NCBI GenBank assembly: GCA_037576195.1
Contig: CM075103.1
Span: 5,456,001 to 5,520,000, forward strand
Source: Phytoseiulus persimilis
Taxonomy: Eukaryota; Arthropoda; Arachnida; Mesostigmata; Phytoseiidae
Length of the DNA: 64,000 bases
Direction: 5' to 3'
In this document: positions 56,384 through 64,000 of the stretch, piece by piece
Position numbering within the stretch: the stretch's first letter is position 1
Layout: each line of letters starts with the position of its first letter
Notes under the pieces: generated by a model
What the model saw: the letters and a program-made list of their open reading frames with translations, nothing else
Databases searched by the model: none
Told to the model about the DNA's origin: nothing
Made by a program: the position numbers and the translations under genes

Positions 56384-57226
56384 TCAAGCTTTCCTGTTGA
56401 GGACGACGGTATTGTCGAGTTCATGTCCGTAGGAAGATCCGATCGCGTGTCTGTAGGAGGTTCCAGTGATGATGGTAGAGGGAGCACTGACGATGCTGTG
56501 GGCAACGGGGGCGGCAGCGACGGCAACCACCGGACTGGAGTGGATGGCATAGGTGGGGGCAGAGGACACATGAAGAGCAGCAGGAGCGGAATGGATGGCG
56601 ACATTGTGCGAGTGTGCGTCGTTAGCATGGTACACGTGATGATTAGCTCCGCCAGAGCTCACGAACTCGATCGTGGGAGCCGGGGAGTCATCTCGAACGA
56701 CTTGAACGATGCGAGCCCCAGCTCTTGCGGGTTTCTGGACGTCGAAAACCTGGGTTCCCTGGCGTTGAACGACGCGGTGAACTTCCGCGGGACCAGACTG
56801 GTGGTTCACGACGCGCACATGATGTTGCTCACCGGGAACTCGGATCTGTGCGATCTGCGGTCCGGCTTGGGGAGCTTCGTGCACACGGATCACTTGGTCA
56901 CCAGCTTGAATTTCCTCAATGCGGATAGCTTGGCGTCCAGATGCTGTATGGATCTCATGGGTGCGGACTCCGGAAGCAGGAGCGGCGGCCACGACACCAA
57001 GGTTCACAGCCTGCGCGGGCGCGGCAGCCAAAGCTACAGTGGGGCTCTGCACAGCCACAGTGCGCGTCACGACAGCTGGGGCAGCAGAGATCACCGAAGG
57101 GCCGTAGGAAGCATGAATGGCAGCAGGAGCAGAGGAGATCGAATATCCTGACGTCCCATAGTTGCTGAACTGTCCTCGACAAGCGACCGCAGTCAGGGCG
57201 ACGCAAAGGGCTTGGAATGCTCGCAT
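56384..57226 (-). CDS. Cluster gene 7: secreted HEIHT-core protein, short repeat arms
   Basis: One exon, 280 residues. After the signal peptide (MRAFQALCVALTAVACRG) a short arm holds ISAAPAVVTRT and ALAAAPAQAVNLGVVAAAPA. The core starts at residue 87 (VRTHEIHTASGRQAIRIEE, DQVIRVHEAPQAGPQIAQIR, HHVRVVNHQSGPAEVHRVV, TQVFDVQKPARAGARIVQVV, PTIEFVSSGGANHHVYHAND). The C-arm is histidine/alanine-rich (AIHSSPVVAVAAAPVAHS) and ends VVLNRKA. It has the least repeat sequence of the HEIHT-bearing members, so the core is easiest to study here. AATAAA (minus) lies at 56350-56355, 29 bp after the stop. It groups with genes 5 and 6. Confidence 0.88.
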   Translation of the reverse strand: MRAFQALCVALTAVACRGQFSNYGTSGYSISSAPAAIHASYGPSVISAAPAVVTRTVAVQSPTVALAAAPAQAVNLGVVAAAPASGVRTHEIHTASGRQAIRIEEIQAGDQVIRVHEAPQAGPQIAQIRVPGEQHHVRVVNHQSGPAEVHRVVQRQGTQVFDVQKPARAGARIVQVVRDDSPAPTIEFVSSGGANHHVYHANDAHSHNVAIHSAPAALHVSSAPTYAIHSSPVVAVAAAPVAHSIVSAPSTIITGTSYRHAIGSSYGHELDNTVVLNRKA

Positions 57227-57291
57227 GGTTCTGAGTGTTCTCTCAATGACTCAACACCGGTCGATCTGCCGATGAGACTGCGAACGCTGCA

Positions 57292-57299
57292 CATTTATA
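57292..57299 (-). promoter_or_regulatory. TATA box of cluster gene 7
   Basis: TATAAATG on the minus strand, about 66-73 bp before the ATG. Confidence 0.7.
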
Positions 57300-59473
57300 C
57301 CGCATGGCACTGCACCGAAGAGAGGAAACAGATGAAATCGCGAAAGACAACTTTCCTCGGGGTTCTGACCTTGGACTTGAGACAGAGAACAATCGCAGAC
57401 TGCGCTCATTGATCCGCAGAAGAAATTTCCGTGAAACGCTCTTGGAATTCGTGATTATGACGCAGTAACGGTGGCAACAGCGCTACCGGACGGAAGGGGC
57501 TCCCGGGGCGGAATGCATCTAATACAATGAATGATCGGACACATGATGTGTCATGAACTGTCGGGCTGAGACCCGAGTGGTTCAACCATCCAAGTGTCAG
57601 GTCGAGAGGAACGGAGCGCGCTTGGCCAGTTGATGGAAGGGACAACAGTCACGGGCCATCACGTGATACTTTGCGTGTCTCAAGATCATACATTCAGAGC
57701 AATATCATACTGTATCTTCTGGGCTGGAGATGCGCCGAAATTTTTCTGACATTCTGCAATTTCTGACGCCGTTACAGTAGCAGTGATCAAACGATTGTGT
57801 CAGCTTTTCGGAAGCGTTTCTTCGTACTGCATTTCTCGGACCGGGGGCTTCTGGAGTATCGGAGGAAATCACGTTAGTATCCTCTTTGAGTTCTCATACA
57901 AAGGATCTTTTATAGAAATGCGGAATTGACTTCTCTGATCCTAACAGCCGAGGTTTCAGCTGGTCTTCCTGATCATTTTCTCCTCCATTGAGCAACTCGA
58001 TTCCTACCCCTGCGGAGGCGACCGATCGATGCGACGACGTCTACGTAAAAACCAACCTCTCGGGAGAGATGAGCAGAATCGATGCGGCTGTCCTCGGAGA
58101 CTCGGCTCCAGGACGTGTCCGCCCCGGGCATAAGGTATCTAGGGGCATCATAATGCCTCTCCAAGCCTCTTACATTAGGGAACTTGAGCTCTTCCAGTTG
58201 GATTTCTTGTCCGGAATCCTCTCAGTAGGACAAAGTTCGATCGTTGCATCTGATTTTTCACCCTCTCGACGAACCATCATCTATCTTTCTCATCTATCGA
58301 AAAAAAAAAGAGGCGGGGGGCATCAAATCCACCCTGGGCATCATGGAGGCTCGCTACGCCACGCTTCGTACATCAGTTTCGGGGGAGCGGCAGGCGATCT
58401 CAGCGGAGGAAGCCGGCCTTGTCGAGCCCCCTCCAGACACCATTTGCTGCACGCAAGCTGAGACAACGTGCAGCAGCTCCGAAGTTTGACTCGGCTCGCG
58501 TGCTCCTCTTCCCAACCAGCCGCGCCTAGCTCAGTCCAGTTGGGACTACGTCTCCCCGATCTGTGTTTCGCCCACGATTCCTGTGCCGGATCTGCGGAAC
58601 GAGCGGCCGAGATTCATCCAGGGCTTCAGATTTCAGGCGCAGCTTCCTCCCTCAGATCACGAGGCAGCGTCGATAACCCCAACACAACGTAGCCCACTGG
58701 CTCCGATCGACACCTCGCGGGTACCTCGCGTTTGCTCCACAAAAATACACAAATGGATCCTGCTGGAGGCGGTAACGCGAATAAAAGCAAGCGACGTTGA
58801 ACAATGAGCCCTTCGCGTGACTCTCAACAGCTAGAGGTCCCGAGCTTCATACATTCATAGAACACTGCCTGGATCACAAAAAGCTCCTGAATTTCCCTGG
58901 GTTTCCTTCAGGTACGCGTTTCCTGTCTAGTCTGTTCAAAACAGCAATTCGACAGGGAGAACATATATATGAACAAGTATATTCAGAATCGTTTCGTGTT
59001 TTGATTCTCATGCAAAAGAGTGCCTACCAATCGATTCGTGCGATGAACTAAAGGAACGAGTTAGATATAAGTGCGATTATTATCTGATCGGTATCGGTGA
59101 TGTTTCCCCCCGTCTCATTTCCTCGTTGCTCCGTTAGCGGTTCCGAATTCTAGAGGTTTCTCGAATCGATGTTCACGATTGACAGGAAGAATCAACCGCC
59201 CCGACGGTGGGAGGGTGTGCGCCCTCGCGCGTCAGCCCGCAATCTGTTCTGGAGATCTCAAGAGAGAGAGAGATCTCAATCCATCGCTTTCGATAGCTTG
59301 TGAGAGTCAGTTTCCACACCGAGGAGCAATATGCTCGGGTTTGTGACAGAAATTCATCGCACTCGCTGATAGGTGACCACCAACAGGATATCGCTCCGAT
59401 ACAGGGGTCACAGATGCTTCGTCCATTCTCTACTGGAACGAGCAGAAACCACAGCTGAGGATCTGTGGCTATC
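57300..59473. other. Spacer, no recognised gene (left part)
   Basis: A plus-strand frame of 157 codons (57988-58461) reads plausibly in parts (YIRELELFQLDFLSGILSVG) but has no family match. A run of A occurs at about 58.3 kb and a short AG repeat at 59257-59270. Confidence 0.35.
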
Positions 59474-59571
59474 ATCAGTTATTCGAATCAAGGATTGATG
59501 GATAATTCAATCATCAGTCATCAGTTATTCGAATCAAGGATTGATGGATAATTCAATCATCAGTCATCAAA
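59474..59571. repeat. 46-bp tandem duplication
   Basis: Two adjacent, apparently identical 46-bp copies, each containing TTATTCGAATCAAGGATTGA and ending in ATCATCAGTCA, which suggests a very recent event. Confidence 0.9.
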
Positions 59572-62461
59572 TAGCTCTGCTGATGGAGCTTCAGCCGCCT
59601 TACAAGTGCTCTGGGTACTGGAATCTCTACGAAAAGAAACGGAAGTACCGAGAAGAGGGAGAGGGCAACCTGCTTCGATTTCTTAGTTTCTGAATGATGC
59701 AGCACCCAGATGAGATAATCTCTCAACCTCAATAACCTCAGACATGGATTGATGGCTTAGCATATCTCCGAGCCATTATGCACATTCTGCCACTCCCAGC
59801 TTTTTTTCGTGTATATATTCGGGGGAGTATGACACATGATGGCTCATTCGAGCGCTTTTCGACCGATTCCGAAACGGTGTTCTATGGAGGCGCTGCACAT
59901 CCCATGATTCCCACTGCACTTCGCGTCGAACGTCGCCCACGGCTCGGATGGCGTGACATGGCCACTCCATAGCCGTCCTCCGGATGTAGTTGGTCCCATT
60001 GCTGGCATGAGAGTGTGGAAGCTGGGCTGCGAATCACGTTGTCTCGAGAAGAGGTCGGTACACTCCTATGTTGAGAGAAAAGTCTCACTCGCCAGGCTAA
60101 TCGGATGTAAACGATGCTGTGTTAGGCCGCGCAGAGGCAAGGAGGGGAAGCACAGAGTTCCTCAGTGGATGGAACGGTTCAAGCTGGTCTTGACGCAAAC
60201 GCATAGCATTTCTCCAATATTCTGAAAGCCGTCGGAGCTTCGAGAGAACGCGAATGGTCGCGTGGAAACTCCCGATAGCTCGTTCATTGGGGAAGCAATC
60301 GAGATATCTTATAGAAAAACTCTAGCGCACTTCCAGTAGCCGTGGAAGATCTTCTGCCCCCGACTGTTGAGCCAGTAGCGGCTTGCGAAGTCAGGAGAAC
60401 TCTCTCCCAGTACGAATCCATCTGCCAGGACCGCAAACAGCCGTTTTTTCCTGCGTATCCGAAGTGATACATCAGTGCTTCTCAACCTTCTCCGCCGCAC
60501 CACTCCCTGCGAAGGCTTCGAACTCGTCAGCGTATTTTTTCTGGAGAGTCCATCCCTACTTCTCCTCATCCTCCTGTTCTCGTAGTCCTCTGCTTGGTGC
60601 GTTCAAAATGGGAGGCTCGCATTGATCAACTCTCTCGTTTGCCCGACTCGCTATTTGCGCGTCACGGTACTCTCTTCTTATAATACCTCGGACTGGGCAA
60701 TCATCACGGCATCGAGGGTACCGAGTCCACGCGGGACGTATCGTTCCGAGAAGACGCAATTCATTCCGCCCGGCCTGAATTTTCTCCCAGACTCCGAGGC
60801 AGTCGGAGTTCTCCGGGACTTCCCTCGAGCTCGAATGCCGAGAGTCCGATTCCACGAGTCCAAGTGAGGGTCCGGCTCGCGTAGTGGCCGTGTTGCTTTG
60901 TTCTCCACTTACATCTACTCGGCCTCGTAAACAGCTTGAGTCGCCATGCCTTTCTCTGAGCGGAGAAGCGCTCGGAGAGTACCCCTGTGACAGCGCCCTC
61001 CTGAGCAAAGACGACTGAAAGTCAGATCCAGGGTGCTGACAGGAAGAGAGATGAATGAAAATCATTGGTTCGATAGCCAGCGAGCTCGCATCAAGAATCA
61101 ATGATTTTCACCTCCGAAAACGGGGGAACCGCCAACAGCGTTGCTAGGGTGGGAAAGAGTTTCCTACACCAAACTCATGATCCATACGCTTCGAGAAAAC
61201 TGAGCGGACGTCTGCTTATTCGCTGTCAGAACTTCGAGATCTTAGACTAGAGTTGGTCGTCTCCGCGGACAACCTCTGTCTGCTCATCACTGCGAGAGGT
61301 TCACGAGAATGAGGTTCCGCCTCAGATGTCTCTCTGGAATCTCTCTGGATGAGCCCTGCAGTGGTCCGAGTTCCCTCGCACGAAGCCTTGGGGCTTCTCC
61401 TGAAACCGGGACCCAGACCCCGCCCTCAAGTTGAAACTGGACGGCCATCTCATTGAACTCGATGAGTCCACCGCATATATTTGTCCGATGACGGAAGTTG
61501 GCATCACGAGGTCACAGCATATCGAAAATACCTTCAAATAACGTCAATGTGGCGGAGAGAATCTCGAGACTGTTTTCCGAGTAAAATTCTGTAAGCTCGG
61601 GAAGAAACTTTGGCACATGCGGCAGATGGAATCATTTTCCACGTCATTCGGATTAGGGCGAAGTGCATCTCCAAAGAGACGATCAGGAAGTTCCCTGACC
61701 CAGCGCAACGGCACCCGTCCTCGAGCCGCCAGGGCAAACCGGACTACCTGCAAGGTGGCATACCAGGTGATGGCAGGCTGGATGCTCCATGACCAGGAGC
61801 ATTGCGACCGATGAGGTTTCCGACCCCCATGCCCGCCTGACAGCAGCGATCGGGAAATCGATCGCACCGAGCGAGCCGGGTCGCTGGCCTGCGAGAGTCA
61901 TCTCCCACATCGAATCGGGAGAAACAGAAAAAAGTTGAATATTTCCAGAACAGTCGAACACATGACAGCGATGACGTTCCGTTCAGGTTGATCTTCGTTT
62001 CAGATAGTCCTTTCGATGATCTATAACTCAGTCGGGCGGGACTCGCCGGAACTGAGTGTCAGATATCGACCTGTAACATTCTCTTGCACTGGAGCCACTT
62101 GGCTGTGATCGCTAGTCTAATTGCTCAGATCACCCAGAATTCGACCCAACTCTCCCAAAGATACGGGAATTCGCATCAGAATGCACCCGCATACGAAGAA
62201 GAATAACCGAGGGATCAGAGTGGAGAGAGCAACGCACTGAATCTCATGACGAGCGGCGATAAACCTCAGATGATCCTCTGAACTCTCTGAAAGGACCGGC
62301 TGGACGATACCTGTGATTCTCACGCCCTAACCTACCGCTCGATTGATGTGATCTCCTGACCGAAAATGGAAGATTTCCGAGAAACATTACGAAATTGTTC
62401 AATTTAACATCTTTACTAACATATCGTCGTCACCAAACGGCTCACTCAAAATTATCGTTGT
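59572..62461. other. Spacer, no recognised gene (right part)
   Basis: Several overlapping open frames on both strands at 60.3-61.1 and 61.5-62.0 kb. None could be placed in a family or joined by splice sites. No minus-strand AATAAA was found directly after cluster gene 8. Confidence 0.35.
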
Positions 62462-63850
62462 TCAGGCGGATTTTTTCGCAGAGGACTTCTTCTTCGCATC
62501 GAGGAAAACATTCGATCCACTGTTGTAGTAAGGAGAATATCCAGTCGAGTATCCGAGACCCCCGTAATGGAATCCGCCAAGACCGTAGGAGATAGCGGGA
62601 GCAGAGCTGACAGTTCCGTAGGAGACAGCAGGAGCAGCGCCGACGACGCCGTAGGAGACGGCCGGGGCAGCGCTGACAGTCCCGTAAGAAATGGCAGGAG
62701 CGGCGCTGACGGTTCTGTAAGAAACAGCCGGGGCAGCGGAGATGGTACTGATTGCGGGAACCGCGCTGACAGCTCCATACGAAACAGCAGGGGCAGCGGC
62801 GACAGAGATGGTTCGGGCGCCGATGTTAGAAACCGCTGGGGCGGCAGAAATAACAGCTCCACCATACGACGGGGCGGCGTAGGATGTTCTCACGATGCCT
62901 CCTCCGATGACTCCGCCTCCTCCAATGAGTCCTCCTCCGACAGCTCCTCCGGCGTTCACGTCATCGGCGTAGTAGACATGGTGCGAGTCCCCTCCAGCGT
63001 TCACGAACTCAATTGATGGAGCAGGCGATTGACCCTTCACTACCTGAACGATGCGAGCTCCAGGTCGTCCCGGTTTCTGAACATCTACAACCTGGGTCTG
63101 AGCACGAGATACGACACGTTCGACGTGGGCCGGGCCGGACTGGTGGTTGATGACACGAACGTGATGCTGTTCCCCAGGAACCTGGACTTGAGCCACCTGA
63201 GGACCTTCTTGGGGTCCCTCGTGGACACGGATGACCTGATCTCCGGCCTGGAAGTCTTCGATACGTATCGCTGTGTTGCCAGAGCCAGTGTGAATCTCAT
63301 GGGATCGGACAGTGGCCGCGCCGCCAGTGGCAACCACGCCAAGATTCACAGGTGCGGCCGAGGCATATGAAACAGCGGGGGCAGCGGCAGCATACCGGAG
63401 GGCGGGGGCGGCAGCGTAACTGACGGCGGGGGCGGCAGAAACGGTCGCAATTCGAGAAGTCACAGCTGGGGCGGCAACGGCGTAGGATACTGCTGGGCTG
63501 GCCGAAACTGTGGCAATACGAGAGGTCACAGCGGGGGCGGCGACCGCGTAGGACACGGGGGCGGCGGCGACTGAGGAGATGACGGGTGCCGCGGAAGAAA
63601 CGATGGAGTTAGAGTAGAAAGCCGGTGCCGAAGAAATGGTTGAATACCCACCCCCGTAGGACAATGCGGGGGATCTACTGACTGCCGAATAGCCAGTGCC
63701 GTAAGAAATCGCGGGAGCGTAGGACGATCCATAAAGTCCAGAGAGGCCGGAGCCATAGCTCAAGCCGTTGGAGCCGTACGAACTGTAGTATTGGCCGTTG
63801 ACGGCCGCAACAGCGGAGATTGCTGCCAAGGCGGTTCGGAAGGCTCGCAT
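62462..63850 (-). CDS. Cluster gene 8: secreted HEIHT-core protein with SAAPAVSYG repeats
   Basis: One exon, 462 residues. After the signal peptide (MRAFRTALAAISAVAAVNG) come SSYG and SYGTGYS stretches and two copies of AVAAPAVTSRIATVSA. The core starts at residue 181 (VRSHEIHTGSGNTAIRIED, DQVIRVHEGPQEGPQVAQVQ, HHVRVINHQSGPAHVERVV, TQVVDVQKPGRPGARIVQVV, PSIEFVNAGGDSHHVYYADD). The C-arm has GGVIGGGIV and many SAAPAVSYGTV-type units, and ends in a lysine-rich tail KKKSSAKKSA. The core is nearly the same as in cluster gene 4, 11 kb away, although genes 5-7 lie between. No canonical poly(A) hexamer was seen near the stop. Confidence 0.88.
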   Translation of the reverse strand: MRAFRTALAAISAVAAVNGQYYSSYGSNGLSYGSGLSGLYGSSYAPAISYGTGYSAVSRSPALSYGGGYSTISSAPAFYSNSIVSSAAPVISSVAAAPVSYAVAAPAVTSRIATVSASPAVSYAVAAPAVTSRIATVSAAPAVSYAAAPALRYAAAAPAVSYASAAPVNLGVVATGGAATVRSHEIHTGSGNTAIRIEDFQAGDQVIRVHEGPQEGPQVAQVQVPGEQHHVRVINHQSGPAHVERVVSRAQTQVVDVQKPGRPGARIVQVVKGQSPAPSIEFVNAGGDSHHVYYADDVNAGGAVGGGLIGGGGVIGGGIVRTSYAAPSYGGAVISAAPAVSNIGARTISVAAAPAVSYGAVSAVPAISTISAAPAVSYRTVSAAPAISYGTVSAAPAVSYGVVGAAPAVSYGTVSSAPAISYGLGGFHYGGLGYSTGYSPYYNSGSNVFLDAKKKSSAKKSA

Positions 63851-63903
63851 GTTGTTTCTTGAAGAGCGGGAATCAACTGCGGATTCTCTCCGTTCCGCTT
63901 CCG

Positions 63904-63911
63904 ATTAAATA
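63904..63911 (-). promoter_or_regulatory. TATA-like box of cluster gene 8
   Basis: TATTTAAT on the minus strand, 54-61 bp before the ATG; less canonical than the others. Confidence 0.5.
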
Positions 63912-64000
63912 CTAGACTTTAGCGGAAGATAATGCCGGCGAGAGGAAACGATTCTTCAATCTAGTTAGCGTGTCTAACAATCGAACCACTCACAAGTAGT

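Noticed and set aside
56312..57151. 279-codon plus-strand open frame over cluster gene 7
   Set aside because: Antisense to a gene with a clear signal peptide, core and TATA box. Codon bias for C- and T-ending codons in the real gene leaves the antisense frame free of stops. The same holds at 42831-43418, 45413-46000, 50150-50545, 52488-52946, 54210-54773, 62567-63016 and others.
60556..61101. 181-codon minus-strand open frame
   Set aside because: Open frames overlap on both strands with no motif, start context or splice support; compatible with chance in GC-balanced sequence.

Overview
The window is animal nuclear DNA, most likely from a mite. Genes are split by short GT-AG introns, mostly 100-150 bp. 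The proteins are animal housekeeping and neuronal families. A peritrophin-type chitin-binding gene and a block of AAPA/SYG-rich secreted proteins point to an arthropod. Compact introns, moderate GC and the cuticle-like proteins suggest an acarine, possibly a phytoseiid; this is inference and no marker gene settles it. No tRNA, rRNA, CRISPR or intact transposase was found. Exon borders were read by eye from splice sites, reading phase and recalled family sequence, so they are models, not transcript data.

Left part (1-23.9 kb). The last two exons of a stomatin (+, 81-744) converge on a 15-exon DOCK6/7/8-type guanine exchange factor (-, 2540-10605). A 3.4-kb spacer holds a degenerate 45-bp minisatellite and a hAT-like miniature element. 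Then come an LC3/ATG8 gene (+, 14014-16347), POLE4 (-, 17188-18024) and SIVA (+, 18620-19499), the last two sharing a divergent promoter region, and Rab3 (-, 21602-23279, with an upstream in-frame exon at 23771-23821).

Middle part (23.9-42.4 kb). About 12.6 kb (23.8-36.4) has no gene I can recognise; it holds a 31-bp minisatellite and a fold-back inverted repeat. PHAX (+, 36450-40320) follows, and the complete four-exon COQ6 gene lies antisense inside PHAX intron 2. A small secreted protein with one chitin-binding type-2 domain (41823-42378) marks the start of the cuticle-like region.

Right part (42.5-63.9 kb). Eight single-exon genes encode secreted proteins: seven on the minus strand and one (54132-55175) on the plus strand. 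Seven share a core of about 110 residues that begins with HEIHT and is built from short alternating strands (VIRVHE, HHVRVV, TQVFDV, ARIVQVV) separated by Pro/Gly turns. The core is flanked by gene-specific AAPA, SYG, GLG or VQAAP repeat arms. The eighth (47488-48219) keeps only part of the core and has almost no repeats. All have a signal peptide and a TATA-like box about 50-70 bp before the ATG, and seven have AATAAA 25-50 bp after the stop. By residue similarity they fall into three groups: 42.6 and 44.9; 49.7 and 62.5; 52.3, 54.1 and 56.4 kb. I read this as a locally duplicated family of extracellular structural proteins (cuticle, egg shell or silk are all possible). It is the best candidate here for something undescribed.
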